From: Oscheius sp. JU75
Lineage: Eukaryota > Nematoda > Chromadorea > Rhabditida > Rhabditidae
DNA length: 64,000 nt
Reading direction: 5' to 3'
Assembly (NCBI GenBank): GCA_037178855.1
Contig: JASJZC010000006.1
Coordinates: forward strand, 6,510,001-6,574,000
Numbering within the stretch: the first letter of the stretch is position 1; each line of letters opens with the position of its first letter. The notes beneath the pieces were generated by a model that was given only the letters and a program-made list of their open reading frames with translations, was not told the origin of the DNA and ran no database searches. Shown here in pieces: positions 1 through 12,949 of the stretch. Made by a program: the position numbers and the translations under genes.

Positions 1-60
1 GGTGGCCCTCCTCCATCAAATGGTGGCGGTCCGTCAAAACCTGATGACTACACAAAATGA
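1..60 (+). CDS. 3' end of an unidentified gene (partial)
   Basis: Frame 1 is open from the first base and ends at a TGA at 58-60. It encodes a Gly/Pro/Ser/Asn-rich tail ending in KPDDYTK. Low-complexity Gly-Pro tails of this kind occur in RNA-binding proteins and in collagen-like proteins, and 19 residues cannot separate these. No other frame reads as plausibly and stop-free. I infer the last exon of a gene lying mostly left of the window. Confidence is limited because the piece is so short. Confidence 0.35.
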   Translation, partial: GGPPPSNGGGPSKPDDYTK

Positions 61-2055
61 ACAAAATTGAACAAACCAAAAGACGGTTGTCCCATACTGA
101 CATCGATCAACCCTATCAGCAGAAGGACGGACAACATGACTGTGGCAATGGTGTGTCAGCTCGGGTCAAATCGAGAATAAGGGGCTGAACCTGTTCGCCG
201 AAGGCGAAGTAAAGACTGTATGACTTTAGTCATCCCTTTGTTTCCGTTAACTTTTTATGAACTGATTATCGAGTCAGAGAAACTGTGTCGTCGTTGCTGT
301 GTTAAGTTCCTTGAATGTTTAAACAGAACTGACTCAAAGTTCCCCGAAAACTGACCTTGAACGGTGTTTTTCAAAGATGTTCAGCATAGTTTGGTGTTTT
401 CAATGTTGATAGCAATCATAATCCCAAAGTTGTTACAGCCAGGTATAAACAAAAAATGGTTCTACGGATGTGTGTCTTAAACGCCACCCTCTAGTTAGTG
501 AAAACACCAGCTGCTGACGGCAGCTTCGTGGCCCTTTAGGCTTGACGTAGAATGTGTAACAGATTCTAAGTCAAGCTTCACAGCTGGCTCGTCCCCTTGT
601 CTCTTGATATAAAATATCTTGCCAGCTTTTTTCGTTATTAGTGTTGACAGATAATTGTGCGGACACCGTGGCAGACAGACGGTCGGACGGTCACCATTGC
701 GCTTTAGTAAGAGATCCTTCCTTGAAACTAATTGATATTATTGCATTTGAATCTGTCATCAGAAAACACTTTGATCTCTCGAAAACAACAAGTGTTCATA
801 TGAAAGCCGCTATTTGCCTGCCCTGAAGAATACCCTCAAAAACACAATGGATGAGGCATGAAATCTTTATTACTGATGGGCAGATACGAGAGTTTATGGA
901 AATCCTGAAAGTTTAACAATTGTTGAGTACGAAGGTAGTTTACCTGCTTTGAGGATAGTTTTCCAAATGTCATCATGTTCCGTGTAAAGATTGACAAGTA
1001 AGGACATTTCCTACAAGTGAGACTTTAATTAGTGTTAGAAGAAACAGTACCTTTTGTAGTCTAGATTTAGAAGATTTTGAGGAGAAAATGTGGCGTGCTG
1101 CTGTCTCCATGTTCACCAAAACAACGACTGATGGAAAAACAACGTTGTGGTATTTGTTGGCAGTGGAGGTAGTCAAACAAATAGTGTGATATCAGAGGAA
1201 GAGTAAAACACTGAAAAAGTTTCTAACAGTATTTGAACAACAATACCAAGTTTTGCTCTCTAGCATTCTGTTTACTTGCATATGAACAAAGTCACCTGGA
1301 GAGCATATACATATTCAAACCGTATGCACTCTTTAAAAGCTTAGGGCATCAAACGCAGTGTCCGGATCCATAGACATACTTTGCTTACAATGAAGATACC
1401 AACTCGTCTTTGAATATTAAAGAGTACGGCATTTGTGTTTGTTTTACTGGTATTTTCAGAATACAAGTTGATCTCTATATTTTAGTTCAAGTAAACGTGA
1501 TTTCAGTCAAGGTTTTATTAAACGTTAACAAAAACAGCCGAATCGGTCGAGGAGGTTTATTAGAAATGGGTGTGGGAAAACAATATTGGGATCTACTTCA
1601 TCTACACGGGTCTTAGGGCTGTTTTCACTGGGAGAATGGGAAAGAAACACTGGGGGACTGTACACACTACAAGAAAAAAAAATAGAGGTCTGGGCGAATA
1701 CACACAATTAGAGGAAGGTATGAAAAAGAATAAAAACCACAACTCGGAGATCATTAACTGAACCAAATTGCCGAAAACACACACCGAGTACGTATGGGGA
1801 AGATTTTGGAGCTTTAGAGTTTTAGGTATCTTTTACCTTTTGCCTATTAACAGAAAATTAGGTCCATATGACAAATTGTTGCATATAAAAGGTGGGTCAT
1901 TCGTTCATAGAAAAGAGGGGATTGGGGAGAATCAGTCTAGGAAATAAATTATAGCGGTACATAGAAAAAAGAGAGAGAACACGTCTGATTTTAGAGTAAG
2001 GGAGCCCCGTCACTAAAAAACAAAAATAACTAAGACGAGGAGGTATGAGTGGGAA
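61..2055. other. Non-coding stretch, 3' flank of neighbours
   Basis: Short overlapping ORFs on both strands here have no conserved motif, no sensible splice-site pairs and no coding-like codon pattern. An AATAAA occurs at about 1943-1948 on the plus strand. The right end holds the 3' UTR of the forkhead gene, which is read leftwards. I see nothing else that I can support. Confidence 0.4.
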
Positions 2056-4888
2056 TCAGAGCAGGAATGGATGCTGCTCCGGTTTGATGGGGCTGACCGG
2101 TGCGGTGTGGGTCGGTGTAGTTGCTGCATGACCGACGAGTTGACTCAGGGCTAGAAGAGGACTGATCCCGAGAGGTGTTAGTCCTGCCAAAGGATTCGGG
2201 CCATTTGAGGAGAGCTCCTGGATTTGGGCTTGCAGTTGGTTGATCAACCCTGAAACTGCAATCAGATTGGTAACGGGTGCTACACACAACATTGAGTAAT
2301 CAAGCATTTCGAGTTTTGTAAAAGCTCATGTATGAACTTAGGCTTTTAACTTCATCAAGATTTTTGCATTAACAGGCAGGTAAAACTTGATAATGATGGA
2401 AAAATCTGTATTTCAAAAACTGTAGTACGACCACCAAACATTCAAAAAAAGCGCACAAAACATTCCAACTACGAAAAAACTATTACAAGTAGCAACATAC
2501 CTTGTTGGTAGAGGTAGGCATTCAGGATCGTCTGTCTATATGGATTCTCTCCAACAGGGTTCGCTGCCCCCAGAATTTCGAGACCGCCGTAGCTTGGCAT
2601 CGGTTTCGGCAAATCACTGGGAGGGCTGACAGAAGCATTGGACCTTGTCGGCGAACTGCTACCACTCGTTGAGGAAGTTCCTTCTTCTTTGCCACTGATT
2701 GAATCCACGGTTTTCGTTCGGGATGCGGCACGGGCTGCGGCGCGATTCCGTCTTCTCAAGGTCTGCTTGTCCGACAGCTCGGGAACGACTGTCCAGAAGT
2801 GGCCTGAAAATTGTCTCCTCCCTCTTTTTAGTTGTTTACGTCGCTCAATGTATTGCAGAGTGTGTGTGCGCGAAAGTGTGTGTGAGTGACGGCAATTAAT
2901 CAAAGAGACCCGGGTGCTCCGAACGCTCAATACATGCCTCGTTTCACTCTCTCTAGTTGGATATAACACCAAACATGGCATGTAAACAAGCTCGGGCAGC
3001 AAAAGAGCGAAGGTCAGCATCACTTCAAAATGCAAGTGGGATTACAGAGGGGGCTGCGTTTGGAAACAATCCTAATTGGGGCAACTTTTTCATCCTAAAT
3101 CAGAAGATCAAAAAAGTTCAGCTTGAACAGGTTTAAAAGTTTAAAAAAAAAGATGTAGTTAACAGGTTTTATTGCCTCATAACTTTGTTACTAATGCGCA
3201 GTTGTTTCTTGGAATCGGGCTACCCTGAAGATGTTCGATAGCCTGGATCACCCCAACAACCTTGGTCATTGTATTCATTCAAAATCACGCCATCAAATCC
3301 TCTTATTTGCATAGCTATCGCTTTGATCATTGACTGAAAAAGCGGTCGACCTTTTGTCCCTGCCCGTCCCCATTTTTTGCGTGTTTTGTCGTCCTCGTTC
3401 CCGTACCCAATTGGGTGGCCTTCGGTCTAAATAGTGGCAGGCCCGAAGGCAGCAAATATCCCCTAGCAAAACATGTAAACACGGGCGTAGACTAAAAACT
3501 AAAGATTCTCGAGTCGGTTTCAACTTACCGACAACGCCGCTGGCCGAGGTCTGTTTAAGTGGCAGCTTCACAAAACAGTCGTGCAGGCTTAAGTTGTGTC
3601 GGATTGAGTTCTGCCAGCCCCATTGGTCCGGTCGATGACGGTAGTAGGGATGGAGAAGTCGGATGACCTGCAAAATATGACACAATTAGGTTTTGTGACT
3701 TTGAGTGCTGCAAAACAGGCACAAGCTTGAGTCACTGTCTGGTTTACAACTTCGACCAACCTAACCTGGGCCATGTTTGCCTGAGCACATGAAATTTGTT
3801 TGTTCTTGATGTTTCACGTCTTCAAAAAGGGCCAAAGGAGATTGAAAACTGGGTCGGCAAAACAAATACGAGTCATGGAGTGATGCCACGCTGATTTTGT
3901 GATCTTTCCGCCTAGTTACGGTATTTACACGACTTCTAACCGCGTAGACTTGGATCAAATCAGAAACTACAACTATGCAAAACAAACTGTTCGAAAGAAG
4001 TCTTACAAAAGTGTTCATTGATCAGATGGAACCAGTCAAGTCTAAACATCAACCACAGTTGTCAGTCACCATTTTTCCTCGCCGCGACTCCAACCTCGTG
4101 TCTATTTGCATGTTGTTTTTATTCGGCCGCAGCAGCAGCAAAGTGCGCACGTTGAGAAAAAACAACGGGATTCCGGCCTTCCGGTAGATCAAACCGGAGC
4201 GTCTGACGTCATCACGCGGCCGCGCGTCTTCTCCAAATTATGACCCAACAAGTGTTTTGCCCTCGTTTTGCGCGGAGAGGAGGAACATGATGCTACAGCA
4301 GTTGGCATTTGCAGCGCAGCAAGATTTTCTGAGGAAGAGTCTGGACAAGGATATGGAGCGCTTATGAATATCGTGAGAAGGCCCGATTCGTTTGCAAAGA
4401 ACATAGTCTTTCATTTTGTTACCTCTCTCTCTCTCTTCCCGAACACCTAACAACCCGTGGCTATTTTTCTTCCCATCCTGCCCCCCTCCTCCCGCTCATG
4501 AAAAAATGGCGGCGCCAAGGCCGCGCCTGCTGCTGTAAAGCCATCGATGTCACTTTCGAAACACATACATGCGAAAACAACCCCCAAAAAGTCTCTTCAC
4601 ACGCACTCCGAATGAGGTCATCTCGGTCAAGAAGAAACTCGGACAAACCTGGTAGATCTCGTTCAGCTTGAGCCTCTTTTCCGGGCTGGTCTCGATGGCC
4701 TCAATGATCAGATCCTTGTAGGAGAGGGAAGGACGCTCGAAATTCTCGCCCGTACGAGCATCGGTGGTGATGTTTTGGTTCGTGGGGCAGGCCTCCGGAA
4801 TTGGTGATTCCAGTGATGTAGTCATGGTGGTCGGAGCTGCAGACGAGACTGCAGCTGCTACGGCCGCCTGCGCAGCGAGAAAGTCCAT
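2056..4888 (-). CDS. fkh-9: Forkhead-box transcription factor, FKH-9-like
   Basis: Four coding exons close in phase: 4649-4888, 3529-3667, 2501-2803 and 2056-2249, giving 291 aa. The N-terminus is Ala-rich (from MDFLAAQ). The winged-helix DNA-binding domain spans roughly residues 53-145. It starts [15 protein letters not shown], has the recognition helix [20 protein letters not shown] and ends HFWTVVPEL followed by a basic LRRRNR. A Ser/Pro-rich linker and a Gln/Leu-rich tail follow. The start ATG lies two bases behind a TTTCTCAG acceptor at 4890, so a 5' UTR exon or spliced leader is expected. Forkhead identity is certain from sequence. The FKH-9 assignment rests on my memory of the C. elegans domain and is less sure. 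The gene faces an unusually large upstream non-coding region, in keeping with complex regulation. Confidence 0.85.
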
Positions 4889-7709
4889 TCCTGAGAAAGA
4901 TGACTTATTTTTAAGAAACTTTAAGAAAGTAAAATGTAAAATAGAAATGGAAGGAAGTGATTTGAAAGGCATAAAATTTTGCTGAAAGCTGCAAGTAACG
5001 GTATAAAAAAAAGAGAAATGCCTGAACTATGTCTCATCAAAGAAACAAAGATGAACTGATTGATAAGGTCTGAACTGTTATTGTTTTCTTTCCACCATTC
5101 TATTTCTTCGCTAAAGTTGTACCAGAACACCGTGATTGTTTTCCTCTATCTAATTTGCAACGCTGTTCGGGCAGGTAATCTTTTATGTCCTTCTCGTTTA
5201 CTCCCGTGCGTCAGCTGAACGCCAAAAGGAAAACAACTAGCACCTGTAAAAATATTCAACCTACATTTTCTTGGAATTTGCCAAGAAGGAAAAACAATGT
5301 CAGTTAAATTGAGAAAAAAAAACTGGGAAAGTAATTTTTGAGTTTAATGGTCAAACTTTTTTAAAAAGTTCCTTAAAAAAAGGAACATGCAACAAAAATA
5401 CTAGCGGCTAAATGTTAACAGCTGCGTAAATGCTTGAGCCTCCGTCACTATTGCCCCACCCCCAATCGGCTGTTCGCAAAAACGACCTGAAGACGATTGT
5501 TGAAAAATTTAGTGGGGACGACAAAAGGAAACAAGATCTTGATCGCCGCTTAGAGATTTCTTGTAGAAAATTGATTTGAAACTCTCGGGGACGGGTCGAG
5601 CGAGAGAGAAGGTTTAGTTAAAGAGGCTGGCCGGGTGGACAAACACGCGCAAGTTGGCAACTTTCTGGCAAAAAAGTCGACGAATCCCGACGCTGCGACT
5701 CATCAATCGAGACGCTCCGTGTTTTTAGAAGCAAGAGAGATAGTGATAGACGAACAGGAAGGAGATGATGATCGAAAGAAACCACACTTTAAGTAACGTT
5801 CAATGTTTGGATGGTAGTGGCCATCAATTACGAGATTTCTTTGTGACCTTAGTAATTCAAAACAAACAATACAATCAAGGTCGGTGAGGACGTAGATTAT
5901 GGTCCTGTTATTGCAGAAGCCGTTAAGGTACGGAACGCATTTCGAAACTTGAGGACAGAAGGGCTGTGGGCCATTGGCAAAAAGCAAATACGGTTCCGAT
6001 CGCGGGGAGAACCGAGGTGAAATGGCGAGAGCTGTTGCCGCCTGTGCGCTCAGCGGACAAAAACAAATATGTGCCGAAGCGAGCGAGAGAGAAAAGTGAA
6101 AAGAGAGAACTGTTGCGTGCCCTCTCTGTGCTCCTTGGTTTGTGTGCCAAAATAGCGCCGACGACTTTTCTGAGCCATAAAAATTCTCTGGCAGAGTTGG
6201 CTGAAGAATAAACAGTTGGGAAATAAAGGGGAAGCGCGACGCCAAAACCGAAAGAGACAGTTGGACCGAAGATTGACCGTCGCGCGGGACGAGACGGTCG
6301 AAATGCTGTGTGCCCATCTCTCTCGGCCTCTCCTCTCTCTATACGCAATTTTTCATTGAACAACAGAAACTTTTGTTACGCAAAAAGTCTTTGGAAATTC
6401 AAACGTCGATGCAATATGTACTCTGGCAAACAGATTCAGCCAGGTACAAACAAAACAAAGACAGTTCGTGGTTTCAGCCAAGATCTGCGATCGTTTTTTC
6501 GGACACGAAATGATTCAAGACCATCGTCGAGACGGAAGACGCTGGGCAATGAGAAATGTATAAAAACAGCAAAAATAACAGCCGCCAAAACAATAGCACC
6601 ATTTTTCTAATTTAGGTGAATGGCCGTCCTATAATAAGTTACTTAGGCTCACGCGATGTTGTGTGTTCGAAATAGCCAGACTGGACTGTTTTCGTGACAG
6701 AAGAAACACCTGCCCTTTGCGCGCGCAGTGAAATCTTCCGGGAAAATTAGTCTTTCCATTGAATCATTCGTCTATAGGAAGACGGACATGGCAAAAAACG
6801 AGTCGAGAACAGATGGTCCGAAAAAAGCGCAGCGGATTAGAACCGAGTGAACGTTAAAGAAGGGACTGTGACTGTTGGTCTCTCAGTGACCAGCTCTGAT
6901 CTTTGACAGCAAATACGTTCCAGCTCAGCCTCAGGGTGAGTCAAGATGATATCAAGAAATAAATCCGCTTCAAGTGACTGCAAGTAAGAGAATTAAATGA
7001 GTTGAAAGAGTGGTAGCGGTGGTAGGAATCCACAGCCACACCCATATGGTTTTTACAAGTTAGATTTGGGTAACAGCAAATTTATTCGTGAGTTAGAGTC
7101 TAGGGTTTAATGGTAAGGGATCGACCGTCACGTTACAGAGTCTGAAGGCAGACAACCTATGTAGAGCTACAGTAATCCTCGACGGTTTAGTATGTTGACA
7201 CCAGGGAGACAGATGTGCCTAGGGTTAGATAAGACTCAAGTTTAGAAAGTTTATAGCATGCCCTTAGACTGCACTTTTGCTTGATACTAGAAAAATTGAG
7301 GGTGATACAAAGACAAGGTGTTTTGGGCGCATTGAGCCCGATTCCGAGCTGAAAGATAAGTGTGACTACGAGGAAAAGCAGGATGGCTAGTAGATAACTG
7401 ACGACACGGCGCCTGAGAACTAACAAAGAAACAAGATAAGAGAAACAGAAAGAAAAGAAGGAGAAAAGGATACAAAGGGCGGGCACATGAGGCTGCAAAA
7501 GTGGGATGATTTTTGCTGGATGGAAGAAAAGACAGACAGAGGGAGGGAAGGATTATTTAAGCTGATGAATACTTCAAGAACATGATGATCTGTGCCCCGA
7601 CTCAATCGGATAACACCTGTTTCAGACATTTTTAATCCGAAAGCCAAGGCTCGCGAGATCGAAAAATTAGATCTTACATTACAGAATTTAAAAATAGATT
7701 TGATTAATG

Positions 7710-7756
7710 CTCAGTGGAGTTAAAATAGCTTGTTCAGTTATTTTAACTCCACTGAG
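7710..7756. repeat. Perfect 18-bp inverted repeat (hairpin, 11-nt loop)
   Basis: The left arm CTCAGTGGAGTTAAAATA (7710-7727) and right arm TATTTTAACTCCACTGAG (7739-7756) are exact reverse complements, separated by 11 nt. The length fits a structured RNA stem or a tiny foldback element. No flanking target-site duplication is obvious. The arms are too short for a typical nematode pre-miRNA. Function unknown. Confidence 0.8.
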
Positions 7757-9769
7757 ATAGTACATTTTGGGGCCTATTTCTTACCTACGTATAGATCAAA
7801 ACACAGCCAGGAACGAAAGGATCGGTAATTGACCTTTTTCTGACTCGCGCCCGTATGACTTCTTCCGGGCGGCGATTCGGACAAAAATGGATAACATTGA
7901 AAGGATGTGTGCTGCCAATTCTCTGCGAGCTGCAAAAATGTCGCGAGACATATTTTTAGGCATGCGAAAATACCCACACCTACAGAAATAGACATGAAGA
8001 CGTACGTGTCCATCGCACTATCATAACAAAATGGTGGGAATGTGGTCTGCGTCGCAGCCATCATTAAATGACACTTTTTTTTTCGGGACATAGCGCGAAC
8101 TGTTTTGACTGTTTATAGACAATTGATTGAGTAAGAGGATACAACACTCTTTCGACCTTTTGGAACTCGGGACGGATTTACATGAAAAATTGATCAACGG
8201 GTGCTCAATTTCCATATGGTTCGCAAAAGTGGCACTTGTTTTCTACACCTATACAAGAGGTGTGGTCTAAGGCTCCTCCTTTAAAATTAATCAAAAAAGC
8301 AATTTAAAGCCACCTGTTAGTTCACGAAAATTTCCTAGGCGTGACGGCCAAACAGAAACTGCACGATAGCAAATTTTTTTTTTAGAAAGAACTACAAACA
8401 GAATAGTGTTTTGCTAGATTTGTTCTGATGCATTTGTGGACAAGAATGCGGATCCGAGGACAACACGCGTTGTCCCGCGACAAGTGGGGAAAAAATAGGC
8501 CATTCCGGATGTGTCCTCCTCCGAAAAAAAACGCGACGATAAAGGAGTGAAAGTCGGCCATCGCGTGGACTGTCGAAAGTGAAAATGTTTCACTCTGACT
8601 GTGTGTGGAAAAGAGGTGGGGGAAGATGCGATCGGCTGCCCAAGTGGGTCGCAAGATCCTTCCGAACACTGGGGCTGGGCGCGCGCCGCAGCCAACAAAT
8701 TGTTTCATAAACTACAATCCACACGCGGCGCGGAAGAAAATCCGGTAGAGAAAACATGTTTAGGGACGTCCTAGAGGAGGGAGAAACTCGGAAGAGGGTC
8801 GCGTCTCTCGCGTAAGCACACGCGGAACCGGAAAATGTGAGGCGCGGAAAAAGTGGCGGAGGAAAGTGCAAGTGTGCGTGGAAACATTAGAACGGAGAAA
8901 AGCTACTGGAACAAACAATTTTTCTGGCAAACCTTCAGGGAAGCTTCGATTGTAGGATATAGTAGTACTTGTGGTACATTTCATTCCTTAAATTTAAAAA
9001 TCCCTTCTACGCGGTGCAATCGTACCAGTCCTTATCTTCCCGTTACCACGTTTCCGCACACGCTGAAGAGCCTTGTTTTCAAAAAGAAGACGAGAAGAAA
9101 GTCATGCGATTCTACCTTGTCTTGAACGCCAAAACAAACAGCGTTATCATGCCAAGTATGACGGCCTCTTTCGGCCAAATTGACGGATTAAGTGGAGAGC
9201 TGCAAGAATGTTTCAAAAGAAGATTAGAACTTGCTGTGACGAAATTAATGTCTACAAACTGAAATTCAGCCGATTAGGCTTGTCTTCGAAAAGTACAAAA
9301 TTAATTTGTGGCGAATTGACGCACAAAAGAACACCGCTCTTCAAAAGGCTCTGTTCAAATGATTGCCATCTGTGTTCTACGACCTAGGGGTTCAAATCGC
9401 CGTTCGGTTGAAAACAAGCGTCCTATTGAAAGGTCTGAATCGGGTTTGATTCGATGTCAATAGAAGAAAGGTGTTTGCAATTTTTCGCCTGGGTACAAGT
9501 TCCAAAGCAGGAAGAAAAGCATCCGTTTCAAAAAAAAAAACCGTCAAGGATGCCCTGATCAGCGTATTCTGCTTACCGTGAGGCTTTCACATTTTACCGG
9601 ACTCCTAGTAGAGAAAAGCTACAACTTTGCAGAACATCACCAAGTGAAAGGATAGGATCCTATGAGCTTCGTATCTTCATTGCAACTATGCAACTTTCAC
9701 GCTCTTTCTACCTTAGAATTATAAATCGCGTAGCGTAAGTGTACAACTCACTTTGTCGCTCCCAGATAT

Positions 9770-9920
9770 ACGAATGGTATATATGTTGCAATTCATATTG
9801 GACGGTCGTTTATATTGGACGGAACTAGTCCATATTGAACGTTCAATATAAAATAGTTGAAATTGAACGTTCAATACGAACTAGTTGCGTTCAATATGAA
9901 CTGCAATATATATATATAGA
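9770..9920. repeat. AT-rich cluster of GAACGTTC palindromes
   Basis: The stretch has an 18-bp perfect palindrome ATATTGAACGTTCAATAT (9832-9849) and a second palindrome ATTGAACGTTCAAT (9862-9875). Related half-sites such as TTCAATATGAAC and ATATTGGACGG surround them, as do copies of GAACTAGT and a terminal (AT)n tract near 9905-9918. It could be a decayed foldback element or a cluster of binding sites for a dimeric factor. Only the pattern is certain. Confidence 0.7.
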
Positions 9921-12900
9921 GGTAGTACTCCTCGAATAAACTTCCCGTTAAAATTGACGTGAAAGTGCGTCAGTGATATTTTTGATGCGACGTGCAAATA
10001 TTTTTACGTACTTTTCGCCAATTTTGACTCAAACAGACAGCCAGGGCGGCTGTTGAAGGCAACCAGCCCGAGGGTGTATGGTTCTACCGCCTAAGGAACT
10101 CCCTAATTTTTCGAGCAACCGCCTATCCCTAGTTCCGCATTTCTAATGAGAAAAAAAAAACTTTTATGAGAATTATTTTTTTTTGCCAAGGTCACATGTT
10201 GCTGCCCAAGCAGCTGGAAATGCACTTGGCTGTCAAAACAGCAACAGCCCCGGTGAAAAACACAGCCGAGACTCAACAGAGTCTAAGAATGGCTCACCTT
10301 AATTTACTCAGAGCCCCTTGTTCAAATAGAGAAACAGGAAGCTCGTACTCGTTCGGAATGGAATCAGGACGGCATTCAGGGGTCGCAGGTGAGAAAACAG
10401 TATGCCATAAACCGGGCGCAGCGAACAGTGTTTCAAGTATTTGACTTTGTGCGAATGGAGGATGGTGAGAGGTAGGCCGTAGCAGAATAGCTCCTGAACA
10501 AGATACGGAGAACAGGGCTAGACATGGTACGGGGGAGAATTTGGAGAGGTCCGGAGCTCAGTCTCCAGTACAGCGTTTAACTGAATTTCATTTGATTGAC
10601 AAGACACATAAAGGAGGAGTCGTTTTCTTTTCCATGAACCTGATCCAAATTATCTATTCAAGATGATGCTGATCCTACACAAGGCTGTAGTTTGTTCCTA
10701 CGTGACAAAAAGGAGAAAGAACAAATTGAGTGCTATTCAGCCACACCTTCACAGCAGACACAGCTATTCCCACTCAAAAAAGTCAACCTTGTGCTGTTTT
10801 TCACAGCCTAAAGGTCAAGATTAAAAATTAAATGAATTCGACATTACGTGCGGGTAACCAACAGGCATATAATGTCATTAGTCTGTTTGTTTCATTTTGT
10901 CTGTTTGTGGTGGACTGGAATGAATAAAGTGGTTAACAGGTGTTTTCTTGAGATTTGATCGCGCGCCTTGCAAAAAATTTCACAAAGATCAAATAGAAGA
11001 AGGCCTTCTGTGTTCAGTTCGGCTAGCAATAAATAGTTAAAAATGAAAATATAATTCCATGAGCTTGGATGAGCTTCAATGAGGTCAAGAGAAGTCATCT
11101 GCCCTTATAAAATAAGATTATTTTCTAAACAAATATCAGACAAAAGTAACGTATTCCTATGAAACATTTTTTTCATAATGCCAAACATTCGCTGGCGAGC
11201 ACGCTTCGGTAGAATGTCTAATATTTTGACATAAACCTGTCATACGTAACAACAAACATTGCCGAGACGAAAATTCTGCCAGCGTTCGGCACGGAAAAAT
11301 GGAAGGAGAGGGAGACAGCATACAGTTGCGCGACCAGTTATGTATAGTAGCAAAATGAACCTGAGACTTTCCTGCATGTTCACTTTTAGTAAACGGTGCG
11401 ATGGATATGGTAACTCTTGAAAACTAGATAATTTGGGAGATGAATAGCTTTGAGATGCGCGACTATAAACGGAAGAGTAAAGGACTTTCCGTTTAATTTT
11501 AGGCTTACAAAAAGATGTTAGCATTAAGGTAACAATGCTTCAATAGCGATTGTGTTGCTGCTCTTGCAATTATCTGGAACATCGCCAAGGTTACGCCTAC
11601 TTTTCATATATCCCACATATAAAACTTTCTGTTCTCGCGTGTCCTGCGAGCTACATTCACAGAACAAAAGTATGGAGTCCAAAATGAAAAAAGAGTGCGC
11701 AACATAATGATGGAAATTGAACACGCGAATTCTTTCCCCCCTTTCGATGATGAACGTGTATGTGTGTGTTATGTGTGTATGTGCGCGAGAGAGAGCGCGG
11801 GACTGACAAGAGGGGCGGGCGCGGAATGGCAGAGCAAAAAACCAATACGAGAGACGGCTGGACGAGCGCAGCGAGGGTAGGAAAAGAGTTGCAAACTGCT
11901 GGGACAAAATATAGAGAGGGGACCCTCACTTCCGCTGCTGTGTTTCCCGCCGCTTTTTTGATTGATTCGAGGCGGGAGAGGGGAGAAAAATAACATGAAA
12001 GCTGGTTAGTCAGAACGCACTTCTTGAGCAGGAGGAGCTGTCCGGAGTTCCTAAGCTTGGGATGAGACGGTTTTACAATATTAAAATGAGCTGATGGACT
12101 GAGAATACACTTTTTTAGGGACGAGGCTAAAAGAACAACCAGATGAGGGTTACTATACATTATACCTTTTGAGTTCATTTACTGATTCTGGCCAGGTACT
12201 CTAATTATGCTCAGTGTTCTGAATTTTTGTCTCCAGGACTAATCACTTGACACTACTTCAACATTTTTGCAGCAATAAGATGCCAACTTATTTTCTGCTC
12301 CACTTCAACTTCAAGACAAACTATTACAAAAGTTTGGGTTTGGCGCTTGAAACGCAAAAGCATGTCAATAAGTCGAGAAGCTGTTCTCCCGTACACGCGA
12401 CCGTAATCCTCTGTTATTCAAGCAAGTCTCTCACCAAAATAGGTCCTTTTCAAGGACTACGACAACAAGAAAACATGCTTCTAATGTTTCGTATTCAATT
12501 TTTAATCCTTTCCGTCTCCGCTAGGCCAAAATGATAAATGTTATGTACTGACCGCCGCAGCCCCGATTGAAAGGGGGTTCTAAGAAAATGGTTGGTATTT
12601 GTCAGTTTTGAAGAAGAGAATTGAAGTCAAATGAGAGGACGACGAAAACATGGCGTCAACTGTTCATCCTGAGTTCTACAAAAGTACATCGCCTGTTTAT
12701 ATCTATATCCTATAGTTGTAATAATCCACTCCTGCACCAGCACGAAAAAAAACCTTATAATGTTGGATTAGTAGACGTAGAAGGTGGATAAGGACAAGGA
12801 TCACGATCTCTCGCCACAGCTCAAAATAACGAAAATGAGAGAATAGATTACGGTAGATTATGTGAAGCCAATGCCGGGCCTATTTTAACGTCTGTTCAAT

Positions 12901-12949
12901 GGGATTATGAGGGTAGAGAGATAGAACAGCAGAGGAGAGTACTGTAAGA

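Larger units (their letters stand above)
4889..12949. other. Gene-poor region upstream of the forkhead gene
   Basis: About 8 kb without a gene model I can defend. The many ORFs of 60-200 codons overlap on both strands, are rich in Ser, Phe, Leu and Arg, and show no domain and no matching splice sites. Regions near 5.6-6.4 kb, 8.4-8.9 kb and 11.7-12.0 kb are richer in CpG and purine tracts and could hold promoters or 5' UTR exons of the forkhead gene. A hairpin (7710-7756) and an AT-rich palindrome cluster (9770-9920) are listed separately. Confidence 0.4.

Noticed and set aside
2030-2287. Alternative reading frame for the forkhead C-terminus
   Set aside because: The acceptor at 2249 and the phase of the preceding exon select the other frame, which ends at 2056.
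5703-6363. 204-aa and 146-aa minus-strand ORFs
   Set aside because: They overlap each other in different frames, are Ser/Phe/Arg-rich, and have no motif and no acceptor before the ATG.
8382-8984. Stack of ORFs on the minus strand in a CpG-rich patch
   Set aside because: Open in several frames because of base composition. No domain or consistent splice sites.
9370-9420. B-box-like GGTTCAAATC suggesting a tRNA
   Set aside because: No A-box or cloverleaf around it. A similar TGTTCAAATCC near 56037 also fails to fold.
11524-12178. 127-aa and 173-aa minus-strand ORFs
   Set aside because: Overlapping frames with low-complexity sequence derived from purine tracts. No supporting signal.
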